64,000 nt of DNA from Mytilus trossulus (GCF_036588685.1 NC_086377.1:77134283-77198282), one strand, 5' to 3'; positions 33,985 through 46,650 are shown, counted from the first letter of the stretch. Notes: a model not told the origin generated them from the sequence alone. Translations and numbers: made by a program.

Positions 33985-36112
33985 ACATTTTACATTGAGG
34001 TTCTGAAAAAGGAAATCACCAATTCACCAACATTCTGACTCCATTTTCAGAAAACGAAATCTGTAACAAAAATAAACTTTTAGCCACCGCTTTACAAGCA
34101 GAGCCAAATACAATGAAAGTCCCAACTATGTATTGGCTTCCGAAGCTACACAAAACCCCTTACAAATATAGATTTATTTCGTCTTCAAACCATTGTTCAA
34201 CTACTAAATTGTCCATTATGCTTACCAGCACACTTGGTACAATAAAAAACCTTATAATAAATTGTTCAAATAAGGCCTTCGAAAATAGTGGAATAAATTA
34301 CTTTTGGAGTGTCAAGAACTCGTTGGAAGTACTTGACAAATTGCATGCTTATATTGGTGATTTTGAATCTGTTCAAAGTTTTGATTTTTCTACCCTGTAT
34401 ACCACATTGCCTCACATTCTCATTAAGAAAACATTCACACACCTAATTAAATGGGCATTCAAAAAATCAGAATATGAATATATATGTTCAAACTCTTTAA
34501 TGTCATTTTTAGTAGCAATAAACCAAAAAACTATGTTAATTGGACATGCTTTGATACTATATATGCCCTTGAATTTTTACTAGATAAAGTTTTTGTTCGC
34601 TTTGGGGATTCCGTATATCGTCAGATTATCGGAATTCCAATGGGGACTAACTGTGCACCACTTATTGCGGACCTCTGTTTGTATTGTTATGAGTTACAAT
34701 TTATGACAAAAATAAGCAAAGACCCATCAAAACAACATCTGATAAACAAATTTAATAATACTTTTAGATATTTGGATGATATTTTGGCTCTCAATAATGA
34801 CGACTTCAGTATGTATATTAATGAAAGTTATCCTACTGAACTGACTTTAAATAAAGCTAATACTAACAATGACCACTGCCCTTTCCTCGATCTTGATATC
34901 TATATCACTAACAGAAAGCTGAATACTAAAATTTATGATAAAAGGGATGATTTTTCATTTCCTATCGTTAATTATCCGTTTTTAGATGGTGACGTTCCCT
35001 TGTCACCAGCTTACGGTGTTCATATATCTCAACTTGTACGATTCGCTCGTGTATGTAACAATGTTTTAGATTTTAACGAGAGAAATGTATGTATTACTGA
35101 AAAATTATTACACCAGGGTTTTCGATATCACAAACTAGTCAAAACATTTACTAAATTTTATCATCGGTATAAAGACATCATTTGTAAATATAGTTCAACA
35201 TGCAGACTTCTAATACGTTCAGGTATTTCACATCCAATTTGTTATGGAAATATTCTTTATAAAGCACAAAGGTGTCAGTATTCACCTCATAAACTTACAA
35301 AATCTTTGAATAGACTTATTAAGAAGGGATGTAATTACGATACTGTTGTCAAGTCATTAAAGATTGCATATTTTGGCGTTAATATTGAGTCACTGATAAG
35401 GTCTTTGCGCCGGAACTAAACACATTTATTCTAAATAAAGGCAATAGTAGTATACCGCTGTTCAAAACTCATAAATCCATGGACAAAAAACAAAAACAGT
35501 TGTTGGCATGACACGGGTTTTGTTCTTCTCATATATGTTATGATGGTATGATAATAAACCCCTAACGGGAAGGATTGTGCCTGATGTTCATATGATGAAA
35601 TCATAATCTTTCAGTCAGTTTAATTGAAATCTGGAGCTGGCATGTCAGTTAACTGCTAGTTGTCTGTTGTTATTTATGTATTATTGTCATTTTGTTTATT
35701 TTCTTTGGTTACATCTTCTGACATCAGACGCAGACTTCTCTTGAACTGAATTTTAATGTGCGTATTGTTATGCTTTTACTTTTCTACATTGTTTAGAGGT
35801 ATAGGGGGAGGGTTGAGATCACACAAACATGTTTAACCCCGCCGCATTTTTGCGCCTGTCCCAAGTCAGGAGCCTCTGGCCTTTGTTAGTCTTGCATTAT
35901 TTAAATTTTAGTTTCTTGTGTAAATTTGGAAATTAGTATGGCGTTCATTATCACTGAACTAGTATATATTTGTTTAGGGGCCAGCCGAAGGACGCCTCCG
36001 GGTGCGGGAATTTCTCGCTACATTGAAGACCTGTTGGTGACCTTCTGCTGTTGTTTTTTTATTTGGTCGGGTTGTTGTCTCTTTGACACATTCCCCATTT
36101 CCATTCTCAATT
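33985..36112 (+). pseudogene. Naiad copy C: RT and 3' UTR, 5'-truncated
   Basis: The copy starts 14 nt after the position of the last UGA codon of copy A and runs to the end of the 3' UTR. It is nearly identical to copy A. Coding lesions: a 4-nt deletion near 34035 and a 1-nt deletion in a T run near 34505, which splits the RT into frames 34113-34583 and 34484-35419. GIPMG and YLDD are intact. The 3' UTR carries a 59-nt stretch (about 35436-35494) absent from copy A. It is inserted in LINE 2. Confidence 0.9.
35525..35600 (+). promoter_or_regulatory. SECIS element of Naiad copy C
   Basis: It keeps ATGA (35540-35543), AAA (35556-35558) and the distal GA (35583-35584). One change in helix II, C to A next to the existing mismatch, weakens the top of the stem compared with copy A. 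Confidence 0.7.
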
Positions 36113-36113
36113 T

Positions 36114-36500
36114 TATTGTCTGTAATTGGTACGGACAGTTTGATAATAAGGTGACATTATCTGCTACGGTCGGAACTCCTACGTAGATAGAACCAATATG
36201 AGAGCCAATACTATAAGTTTCGAGATTTGTGAGAAGAGAATTTATAAAAAATCTTATAAGCGGTTGGGGACCAGAGACCACCCTGTCTGACACCTTGAGA
36301 TTCCAGGAATGTTCTGGACGTTTGTCCTTGCCATTTGATATTAGAGTTCAGCCCCTTATACCAGTCTTTAAAAAGAAGCCAATTGTCGCCGCATAGGCCA
36401 GCTTTATTCATTTCTCGAAGAAGACCATCGTGCCAGACCACATCAAAAGCGCTTTTAGTATCTGTTAGTGCAATAATGAGTGGATCACCATTCTCCTAAG
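36114..36500 (-). pseudogene. LINE 2 RT palm fragment
   Basis: Fragments contain VVWHDGLLREMNKAG, FLESQGVRQGG and, after a frameshift near 36250, SIYVGVPTVADNVTLLSNC. The catalytic ADD has become ADN, so it is inactive. Naiad copy C follows directly. Confidence 0.7.
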
Positions 36501-36554
36501 CCTCAGTATGTAATTCGATAGAATAAGTGCAGCCACCAGTGGTATTGTACCTTG

Positions 36555-36690
36555 AGTAAAGTCTTTGTGTCATGTCTACTATTGTTTTTCTGTTTGTCTT
36601 TCTCATTTTTAGCCATGGCGTTGTCAGTTTGTTTTAGATTTACGAGTTTGACTGTCCCTTTGGTATCTTTCGTCCCTCTTTTTTCTATAA
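36555..36690 (+). repeat. Mussel interspersed repeat fragment
   Basis: 'agccatggcgttgtcagttt' and 'ccctttggtatctttcg' match the family also seen near 5930-5980, 6660-6720 (inverted), 51890-51930 and 56540-56580. The ORF over it is not meaningful. Confidence 0.6.
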
Positions 36691-37229
36691 GTATATTGCA
36701 AATATTGTCCTTCTTCCTGACAAGATGTAATTTCTCTGTTAATGTCCTAATGGGATTAGTGATAGTTATTTTCCTGTAGGAACCAGTATCCTCTTTCGGA
36801 TTCCTTTTTTCTTATACACAGATCAAGCTAGTCCTTGTGTAAATATGGTTGGTATAAGATGATTTGAAAATGGGAATTTTATGATAGATGTTAAGACGTA
36901 AGAGAGATTTTTTCCACCAAATTTAAGATGTTCGCAGGTTACGCTAGAGGCATCAGGTGCTTTTCCTTTTCTTAAGTGAATTGTACCACCTCCCTTTCTG
37001 AGACTGGGGCCAGCGTATCTCTATTGTCAGTATAAGTATCGGTCAAGTATGATATGTCCTGTTCCATAATAAGGTTATATGTATTATCAAAGTCCGGGTT
37101 ATAGACAGGTGTGGCTAAATTTTCATAATATGAAGCCCAGGTATCTAAAATTCTTCCTCAGTATTAATTATTTATTGTCATATTTAAAAATAGATGTCAC
37201 AGAAGAGCACATGTTACGCTGGTTGTTAA

Positions 37230-38643
37230 TTAAAGTATAGAAATTATTATCATTTCTGTCAGATAACGACATAATTTATTAAATTTATACTGTCTCTTAG
37301 CAGATTCTATTTTCCTTTGCTCTGATCTGAGTTTCTTTTTAAGTACTCCCATTTGTTGAAAATGATTTGATTTTGATTTTTGGTGTTTTAACGCCACTTT
37401 TAAGCACCGCTTTTGGGCTATTTCGTGGCGGTCAGTTTTTAATGGGTGGAGGAAGCCGGAGGGCCCGGAGAAAACCACCGACCTTGGATAGCAAAAAATA
37501 AGATTGGAGTCGAGTGCACCTGCACGAGCTGTTGATAATGAATGCCTAATTTATCTGATGTTCCCTCTTGTTTCCACATCCAATAATGCAATTTACTACG
37601 ATTTGAAATTTCAGTCATATTCGGAGTCCAATATCTATTTTCCCCACGTTTTCTACTATTAGGAGGTCGGAGCGTATCAGCTGTTTGAGTTATTATCTCA
37701 CAGACAGAAATCACAAATTCATCAAAGTTTTCAAGTGTTAGATGATCTATTTCAGTTATTTTTTTACTGTAAATTTAATTCCATTAATCTCTGATATTCA
37801 CTTTTATCAATTTTATTCCAGTTTATACGCTGCAAATGTTTACTTTTTGGAAAAGCATTCGGTTATCTGCAGTTTTTATTAAAACTGATACCATTATCGG
37901 ATCATGAATTGATGTGTTAGCTAATTCACGACTATATGTACAGTATGTATTAATAATATCAAAATTCTGGATAAAATAGTCAATTTGTGACTCATCACGA
38001 TAATCATTGTTAAAATGATAAAATAACTACACTCAACATAGTTTTCAGGTATGCATAGATTATTATTACGTAGACAGTTTTTAAAGTCATTATCTCTAGG
38101 ATGGTTCCTGAAAATTGAGGCATTCATATCAACTCCAATTAAAATATTAGCATAGTCTCTGCATTTTGTGACAATTTCGATAAGTTCGTCCTATACTGCA
38201 AGATAGTCATCTGACTATAATTATTACTACGAGAAAGTAAATCTACAGAAATTATCACCAGAGATACATCAAAGTTCAAACGTATTGCCGCAATTATATT
38301 ACTTCCATCAGATAGTTTCTTTTTTTTGTCAACTACATCATCGATAATTCCATCGTCAAAGCGTTTTATGTGACAGTTAAAATCAGTAAAAATATTATAC
38401 AGATTGTCCTTCTCGTGACTATAGATCCTGCTCTTGAAGTAAAATTATATCTGATCTTTTAGTAAGTTTATCAAGATACACTAAATTGGAGGTCAGGCCC
38501 TCAATATTAAAAGATAAAATATTTAACGAGTGTGTAGTTAAATTCTTGACTGAGTCGATTGTTGGAATTGCTGGTCTTGTATTATCGTCTTTGTAGAATT
38601 GGGGTAATGAGACGTGTCTATTCGTGGACTTTGGCTCTGACAT
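37230..38643 (-). pseudogene. LINE 2 endonuclease and RT N-terminal fragments
   Basis: The fragment starts SLNILSFNIEGLTSNL and SDIILLQEQDL (APE domain start, catalytic Glu), then DMNASIFRNHPRDND (GD-x-N block) and, frameshifted, SIHDPIMV. Pieces 37714-37439 (RYWTPNMTEIS) and 37478-37230 (EIAQKRCLKVALKHQK) belong to the linker before the RT. Confidence 0.65.
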
Positions 38644-38649
38644 CTGGGA

Positions 38650-40023
38650 ATCACTTGGTGTTGTCGGTGGGCATATGGTTCGGATTCCTCTGTCTTGTTG
38701 GAGGAGGGTGGTACATTGGTTTCTTTGGTGGGGAGAAATTCATATGTTGCAGGTGTCTTTTCTGCACACGAGCACAGCCTAAAAAAGGAGACTGTGCGGT
38801 ATACTGTATATTATGAATAGGTGATTGTTCATCTCTTGCCTCGTCATCACGCATGTCAAGTTCTGTATCGAATAATACTTTACAACAAGAATCGTTTGAA
38901 AACTTCTCAAACATGAACTGGTCAGCAGTTTGTTTATTATTCACTTTTTGTTTGTTCTTTTAGTTCTCGGTTGTTTACGACATATTTCTATTTTAAAGTC
39001 AATGAATTTATCAGATACATTTTAAATTTTATTGTCTTGTTTAAGGAGTTCAAATTCCAATGATCGTACCCGTTGTTTCATGGAATATGATCTAATGAGG
39101 GCTCTGTTAGTAGCCAATTTCTTTTTCATTAATTTTATTTCGGCATCTTGTTTAAAAATGAGTGATTCTTTGGTTTTAAGTTGCTTATCTTTTAGACCAA
39201 GTTCAGATTTTATTTTCCTCCTCTAAGTTGTTAGTGTTATTACATGATCTCGTTGGAGTGGCACTGATGGTCACTGGAATAGGATGTACATTACAGTTAG
39301 TTAGCGGGACGGAGTGGTACACGGAACTGAGATATGACTCGAGTTTATAGCTGTATCGCTATTTTCTGAGCGTGACCGTATACTCGTGGTTGGTTGAATA
39401 CATGTGATATCCGTGGCATGTTTTATTTGAGAAACAAGTAAATCTGATTGCAATGATTTTAAACTTTTGCAGCTGTTACATTTATATTGGAGTGTTAAAT
39501 CATTCTCTATCTCATCAACCTCCTTAACAGTAAAATTTTCAAATTTATAATGAATCTATTTATTACAGATCTTACATTCAACTGCCTTATCGTCAGAACT
39601 ACAAAGATTGTCACATGTAGGACAGTAGTCATTTTGTTGTTGATCGTTGTTATCGGAAGCGTTTATTAGAGACTTTAAAGATGCAGAAGCACTACTTTGT
39701 TTAGAATTTTCAAACTGATCTTGTTGAATACTAGTGTTTATGTCGGTTGATCGAGTACAGCTACCCTGATTTGAGTTAAGATATGCAATGCAGCATTGTC
39801 TGATTTTGCTGTTAATTGTTATGAAATCCTTGTTGTAGTCTAATACATTCAAGGTATCAGGTAGAGTTGACGAAATAAAAACTGACATATGTAGCTGATT
39901 ACTATTCAGAACTACTTTTGACAAAGTATTGTAAAAGCTTAATACATATAGTTTGTTCTGTGCATTAATGACAACGACAGATTCAGAGACTTCAGTGTTG
40001 TATACGTCGATCGTATTTGTCAT
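38650..40023 (-). pseudogene. LINE 2 ORF1 with PHD-like finger
   Basis: The piece 40023-39556 begins at ATG and ends at the start of a PHD-like finger (YCPTCDNLCSSDDKAVECKI). The reading continues past a TAG where tryptophan is expected (CNK-stop-IHYK) to YKCNSCKSL. A later tail piece (38944-38651) precedes the endonuclease. No SGNH esterase ORF was seen upstream, unlike LINE 1. Confidence 0.55.
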
Positions 40024-40946
40024 TCTGATTGACAGCCCTTGACCCTAAAGCACACGCAAAGACACGATTTTAAATTCGTCATAAGCACCAGCGGTGAATG
40101 TAAGCACTAAGTTACCAGGACTAAATACAGATACTACTGAGAATGTTCGATTTTAGGCATCAAGTTTTTGACGAATTGCTTGGTTTTTATTTAGAGCATA
40201 TTCAGCTTGGTGAGGCAACAATAACAGATTTGCGTGCTGATTTGACAGGGATATACGCAGAACGTTTTGTTTTGACTCTGTCACTCCTTTTTCTTGCTAT
40301 GTCTATTGTCTTGATATATATCAAGAGGTAGAACTATGGATGTCAATGCTAGGTAATCTAAAACACACGGTTAAACCAGTTAAAAATATGAGGAGTAAAA
40401 CGAAACGGTAAAAATCGTAAAAATATCCAAAAGTAAAAGGACAGGTACTGTTTAAAATGCTATAAAATCTTATAAAAAGTAAAAATGTTCTCTGTGAGGG
40501 TTACTTATAAGATCTGGTAAGACGTTGACACAATAAATATTTGGAATATGGATGACCAAATATCAATTTACCAAAAAACGCAAGATGGCGTCGTCAGCAG
40601 AAGCCGGTTAAACACACAATTTGTAGCTTTCCAAGTGAAATATGATGGTTTTAATGTTCAGGCAACATGAACGATTGTTTTAGAGTAGAGGTGGTGATAA
40701 TAAAACAATGTGTATATATATATTGATGTGACTAAAACAGTAAAATAACACAATTTTCCTCGGCAGCTAGAAAAGTGGGTCCGCCATGTTCGTCAACCGG
40801 GCAACCGTTTCGACGTAGTAGTCCATCATGCATTGTTACTCATTAAGTGGATTGGTAAAATCGATGTAAAAATAAATTGCATCACACGTAAATAAACAAT
40901 TATATGTGCGAGGACATAAGTATGCTAATACATGCATATCCATCTA
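40024..40946. other. Region between LINE 2 and Naiad copy D
   Basis: It may include the LINE 2 5' UTR. A 62-codon ORF at 40143-40331 (plus) with a hydrophobic C-terminus is present, but I do not recognise it and the context gives no support. Confidence 0.35.
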
Positions 40947-41575
40947 AAAACAGTTGTTGGCATGACACGGGTTATGTTATTCTTCTCAGATATGCTATGA
41001 TGGTATGATACTAAACCCCTAACGGGAAGGATTGTGCCTGATGTTCATATGATGAAATCATAATCTTTCAGTCAGTTTAATTGAAGTCTGGAGCTGGCAT
41101 GTCAGTTAACTGCTAGTAGTCTGTTGTTATTTATGTATTATTGTCATTTTGTTTATTTTCTTTAGTTGCATTTTCTGACATCAGACTCGGACTTCTCTTG
41201 AACAGAATTTTAATGTGCGTATTGTTATGCGTTTATTTTTCTACATTGGTTAGAGGAATAGGGGGAGGGTTGAGATCTCACAAACATGTTTAACCCCGCC
41301 GCATTTTTGCGCCTGTCCCAAGTCAGGAGCCTCTGGCCTTTGTTAGTCTTGTATTATTTTTATATTGTTTCTTGTGTACAATTTGGAAATTAGTATGGCG
41401 TTCATTATCACTGAACTAGTATATATTTGTTTAGGGGCCAGCTGAAGGACGCCTCCAGGTGCGGGAATTTCTCGCTACATTGAAGACCTGTTGGTGACCT
41501 TCTGCTGTTGTTTTTTATTTGGTCGGGTTGTTGTCTCTTTGACACATTCCCCATTTCCATTCTCAATTTTAAGGT
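40947..41575 (+). mobile_element. Naiad copy D: 3' UTR only
   Basis: It starts at 'aaaacagttgttggcatgac' and ends 'attctcaatttta', with no RT. The SECIS is intact: ATGA 40997-41000, AAA 41013-41015, GA 41040-41041. Confidence 0.9.
40982..41057 (+). promoter_or_regulatory. Orphan SECIS element (Naiad copy D)
   Basis: Helix II, the AAA loop and the CCC/GGG mini-stem are as in copy A. No UGA-containing ORF lies upstream, so it has no evident client here. Confidence 0.75.
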
Positions 41576-41869
41576 AGTGTTCCCGACCTGCTTAAGTTTT
41601 ATATGTCTACTTGTTTTGTCTCACAAGTGTAAATACGCTTTAGTATGGATTTTTAACATCAGTATTTAATTCATCAGATTGTACAGACACGGGAATTCTC
41701 CTGAGGCAATGGAGATGAAGATACTCGTATCTTATCATTACAAACAAAAAAACAGCCTTATATGTGAAACTTATGCTATACCGGGAATTCGTTTGACTGT
41801 GCAGGATGTATGAACTCGCATTCTTTGTGAAAGGGGACATTAAATCTGATGCCTATAGTATCAGGAGAA

Positions 41870-41965
41870 GGGGCCTCGGTGGCCGAGTGGTATTCTTTGA
41901 TCATTGTTCCGTAGATGGCCTGTTGGAAGTGAACAGTTATGTTCCAATCCAAATTACCTTCGTTT
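41870..41965 (+). repeat. tRNA-derived SINE head (relic)
   Basis: TGGCCGAGTGG at 41880-41890 matches the RNA polymerase III A box of a Leu/Ser-type tRNA exactly. TGTTCCAATCC at 41940-41950 matches the B box at all but one key position, 49 bp further on. The body does not fold as a full cloverleaf, so this is a SINE relic and not a tRNA gene. Confidence 0.55.
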
Positions 41966-42439
41966 CAAGTGGCAGGCAAAAATCATGTTCTTTATCCGGA
42001 TGTATCCATTGCAGTAATTGCATATTTAATTTATCATCAATGTGTTATCATCCAAAATATTAGCTAGTAAACGCAAACACACAACAACAAGCAAAACAAA
42101 AAACAACCTTATTGTTCTTCATATAACCCGTCTGTTGTTTTTTTTTTTAAATCTAGATCTTCTTAAGAGTAATTAGCAAATTTTGTTCCAATGTAAAATC
42201 AATGTGTCTTTTTCTCTGAAATACAATAAAACAGTTATTTTTCAATTTAACAAACTTAAAACAATTCATGATTGCTAAAGTTTTATGCTACATAACCCCA
42301 TTCCAAACTAAAAGACAAATTGAAGGAATTGGTCCTGCTTTGTTTCATAAAAAAGAATTGCCAACTTAGAAACAAGTCTTAGGGAAGGATAAATCGGACT
42401 TTGTACACAAATCACAGTTTGGAGGATGTGTTTTTCAAC

Positions 42440-42760
42440 CAACAAACAATTCGTATTTTCATGGGAACATCTGTGCTCCTCTTCTTGCCGACTTGTTTCT
42501 TCATTCATATGAGGCTGACTTTTCTCAAGAGCTTCTAAGGAAGAAAGAAAAGCCTTACCCTTTAAATTCACTTTCCGATATAAAGATGATGAAAATTCAC
42601 TAAATAATTCAAATTTTCGTGATTATGTTGAACGCACCTTTGCCATCGAACTTCAGATGAAGGATAAAACAGATACCCTCACTATCTTGACTTACATCTA
42701 GAAATTGACAATAAGAGTCTGTCGAAAACAAAACTTACGACAAAAGAGAATGAATTAATG
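42440..42760 (+). pseudogene. Decayed Penelope-like RT of a second lineage
   Basis: With frameshifts, the plus strand reads FHGNICAPLLADLFLHSYEADF (catalytic palm segment, normally PMGTNCAP), then FTFRYKDD (catalytic YIDD decayed to YKDD), SLNNSNF-x-DYVE, IELQMKDKTDT and LEIDNKSL. It differs clearly from the Naiad copies in the window, so it is a separate, older family. The minus-strand ORF over it is a shadow. Confidence 0.65.
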
Positions 42761-43384
42761 AATGTATCTGCATTTCGTCAATGTAGATGGAGATTTTGAA
42801 TACAAAGATTCAAGTGATTATTCACATTATAAACAAATTATCATACATTTTGAAATAATACACAATAAACAAAATATACATTTTGAGATAAATACACAAT
42901 ACACAGTTACTTGTAAACAAAAAACTAAATGTTCATCAATCAATGTCTAATCAATTTCATAACTAAACCTGTTTTCAAATAATAGATGTCTGAATTTTTT
43001 ACACATGGCGTGAGCATGTTTCACTATGTAATACATCATTCTAGACGAGTTTGAATACTGTATCATTAGCAGCTCCTAATAGTACTTCAAGACGGTTATC
43101 ATCATTATGAAATGAAATGCAGAAATTAACATTGAATTAGTAATTTCAATAATGATTACGCATGAAACAAAAATATATACGCAATTTTCTCTAACTTTAT
43201 TTATATTATCTATACTTTTTAAGTTCTGTTCACAGTATCCGTAATGACCGAAACAAACAAGACAACGGTACATGTATTTACACACTGTCCAAAATTTCAG
43301 GTAAGGCCATAGTAAGGAGAAATCTATTAATCAAAAACTTATAGTTATATTTACAGTGGAGATCACTTCTAACCTTTCATTAGA

Positions 43385-43640
43385 ACTGCCAGGAGAACTG
43401 TCATAGAACTGTTCTAACCTGTCCTAGAACAGTTCTACCTAGAACTGTTCTAAGTAGAGCTGTCAGAATCAGTTCTAGGTAGAACTGACTAAATGAGTTC
43501 TAGGTTGAACTGTCAGGATCAGTTCTAGGGTAGAACTGTCTAAATCAGTTCTAGGTAGAACTGTCCAAATCAGTTCTAACCGTAGAACTGTCAGCACAAC
43601 TGACTAAATCAGTCAGGACTGTAGAACAGTTCTAAATGAC
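43385..43640. repeat. Subterminal palindromic repeats (AGTTCTA-TAGAACT)
   Basis: Units such as 'agttctaggtagaactgtc' repeat about eight times with alternating spacers. A shorter matching cluster sits at the other end (47055-47090), so they are subterminal repeats of the 3.8-kb element. Confidence 0.8.
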
Positions 43641-43884
43641 GTCACTGCAGTAAGGGCACTTTAGAATTTAGAAGAAATAAATCACTTCCAATTACTTTGC
43701 TATATAATAGCAGATTTTCTATATTTCTTTCTGATCAAACGTTACATGTACAAATTTCGAAGTGAATAGGAGGTAATCCAACTCATCGGAGAAATATTTT
43801 TATAAGATTGCATAGGAAACATCATTGTTTACGTTTCTTCGTTCCCCGTTTTAAACAGTCTCTTCATAAATATAACTCTGCATT

Positions 43885-44292
43885 CAATAGACCACTTTCG
43901 AGTTTCCGAGTTCATCCGTCAACGGAAAAAACTCGTCAATTATACGCGCCTTTATCACCGTCATTTGTGCGTATAGGGGCGTCGTCACTTCCCTTCCAAT
44001 GTTGAGCGAGTGGTTGGAAAACTATAATTCTATATTGTACGAATTATTCGGCAAATTGAATTCTCAAAATTGACAATCAACACTGCTGTCATTAGGGAAT
44101 TGTCAGTAAGTACCTACAGAGCAACCATTATTTCTAGTTCATCCTGCACAAAGACGATCACTAAGACTATGATGAACGTAAATAGTGCAGGGATACAGGC
44201 GAGCCCCTCTATCTGGTAAATGACGTCATTAAGGCGTGCATAATTGACGAGTTTTTGCCGGTGACGGATGAACTCGAAAGTGGTCTATTCAT
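43885..44292. mobile_element. MITE copy 1, about 0.4 kb
   Basis: The terminal sequence 'atagaccactttcgag' and the adjacent 'aactcgtcaattat' appear inverted at the right end (44235-44292), giving TIRs of about 55 bp. A second copy in opposite orientation lies at 55681-56057. No ORF of note. Confidence 0.75.
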
Positions 44293-44999
44293 GGAATTTT
44301 AATCGTTATTTACCTGCTTGTTTGCCTTGGATTAACATTTATTTAAGATTCTGTTTTGACAAATGTTCATACGAAAATTGTGGATGAATTATGGGATATT
44401 AATGAAAAAAGTGTTGTATTATAACGTAAAAAAAAATATACATGTACAATTGCACCATTTGGTCAATTTAGCCAGACTTATCCATAACGAATATAAATGA
44501 TATCTGGGAGTCTGAAACTCAGAAAAATATACTCATCTGAACATGAATGAAGCATTTGCCACTGGACGTTCGGCTACAAACAAAATCATGCATTTTTCTT
44601 TGCCTCCTTCCATTTGTCTTCAAATTATATTAACAGTATACTATTCCAAGAAGAGAATCCCCATACATGTACTTTTTTATTTTAAAATAAAGTATATGAA
44701 TCCGTCATGTGAGTGTTGGATGATGCCGTAAAATAGTTTTGTTTAAAAAAAAAAATACACAAACTAATTGACTTAAAAATTCACTATAGTGACGGTTCAT
44801 TATTATGAATACAGAGAGAAAATAACGGTGCGCTAAATTTTAAGATATGGTATAAATACACCTTACCGCTATTTGTCTGCCATTACTGGATATCGCATAG
44901 GTACCCGTAAAAATTTGACATCATAAAACAAAATATCTGACGCCACAATGGAAAAGTGATTGTTGTATGCTTCAAAAGTTCAAGAGGCCGGGTCAGCCT

Positions 45000-46650
45000 G
45001 GATTAGCAATATAGGTGTATTGTGTTCCAAAGTTGGTGTCATTTTTATCATACGATCCGTCCTGACATAGAAATTGTATTGGTTTACAATGAGGCCATAT
45101 ATATATTTACATGATAAGTGTAAATAAGTTCAGTTTTGGTTGATATGGTTAAATAATTTTTGGTAAAACGACTCAGTCTGATACATGTATATCAAAACTA
45201 CTGAAATTTGTTTACAACTCAATATTTTGAATAAAAAGAGGACTTGCAGAAAATTGCTGGTACTCTAAATTGATGTGAATTTTTTTTTTAGCCAATGTGT
45301 TACAAGATTGCTGTCATTTGAATTATACAATCCATCGTGGTATGTAACTACATGTATAAGTGATTTACTATGCGGCTATATATATATATATATTAAGATT
45401 TACATAATAAAGTGTAAATATGGTCAGTTTTGGATGATGCTGTAACATATGGTCAGTTTTGGTTGATGCGGTCAAGTATGGTCAGTTTTCATGGTTTTGG
45501 TTGATGCAGACAAATCATTTTGTTATATCCATGAGTCAATCTGAGATATCAAAACTACTGAAATTAGTTTACGATTCAAATTTTTTATTAAAGAGAGGAC
45601 ATGCTGGCACTTTAAACTGATGCGAGCATAATTTTGTTTTCCAACGGTGCTTTCATTCATATTGAACAATCCATCCTGATATAAAAATATAAGCACGCGC
45701 AATATAAAATTCTCGAAACAATATTCCCCAATATTCATGCAATAACCCTATAATATAGATCATTTGTATTATAATGATTATACACTCCATCCTTACATAA
45801 AAATATTACAGATTTACTATGCGACTATAAGAGTTGTATAAAAAAGAGCAAATATGGTCAGTTTTGGTTGATGTGGTCAAATATGGTCAGTTTTGGTTGG
45901 TGCTGTCAAATGTGGTTAGTTGTGATTGGTACAGACAAATAATTTTGTAACACGAGTCTGAGGTATGAAAACTACTGATATTTTTTTTCTGATTCGATAT
46001 TTTGAATAAAAATAGGAAATGCTGGCACCCTCAATTAATGCGAGAGAAAAAATTTGTGTTCATTGATTTCCAATATTGCAGTAAATTATATACTACAGTT
46101 CCTCTCGAACTAAAATTATAACTAGATTGCTGTGCAGCTATATAGATTTACATAATAAAAAGCAAATATGTTAAGTTTTGGTTGATGCAGTCAAAAGATT
46201 TTATTACATGACTCAGTCTGAAGTATACAAACAACTGATATTTGTTAATGATTCAATATTTTGAAAAAAAACCAAGGACATGCTCATTGGAGGATCAAGG
46301 GGAGGGGGTCCAGGGGTTGGAACCCCCCCCCTTTTTTTTTAAACATCAATGCATATGAATGGGAGCATATAGTTGGACCCCCAGCCTGGATCTAGCTGCC
46401 CCTGCATGTTGGCACTATAAATTGATGTGAACAATTACATTTTTTTCCAAAATTGCTGTTACTTGTATATTACAGTCCCTCTAGACCTTAAATTAAAACT
46501 GAAGTACTGTGCAGCTATATAGATTTGCAGAAAGGAAAAGCAAATAAAGGCAGTTTAGATTGATGCGGTCAAAAGATTTTTGTTAAACAGGTCGTCCAAG
46601 GTATGAAAACTACTCGTAAACAGATATTATATTGGTTATTGAGGTCCGAT
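45000..46650. repeat. Degenerate tandem array, units of about 350 bp
   Basis: A unit with 'ggtcagttttggttgatg', then 'gactcagtctga', 'aaaactactga' and 'tattttgaataaaa' recurs about five times (from 45120, 45420, 45855, 46165 and 46550) with considerable divergence. Inside the 3.8-kb element. Confidence 0.7.

Larger units (their letters stand above)
32770..40023 (-). mobile_element. LINE 2: APE-type LINE relative of LINE 1, heavily broken and interrupted
   Basis: On the minus strand: ORF1 with PHD-like finger (40023-about 38650), endonuclease (38643-about 37750), RT (37714-36114 and 33980-33393) and Cys-rich end (about 32995-32860). Two repeats are nested: Naiad copy C (33985-36112, plus strand) splits the RT just after its catalytic motif, and a hammerhead-type repeat (about 33326-33392) splits the thumb. 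Reading frames are interrupted by many frameshifts and stops. Thumb residues IPIEAEIHKRILGIFRNI match LINE 1. Confidence 0.75.

Noticed and set aside
41880..41950. Functional tRNA gene
   Set aside because: A and B boxes are present, but no acceptor stem or cloverleaf can be formed.
42308..42571. Minus-strand 87-codon ORF
   Set aside because: It is antisense to a recognisable RT relic on the plus strand.
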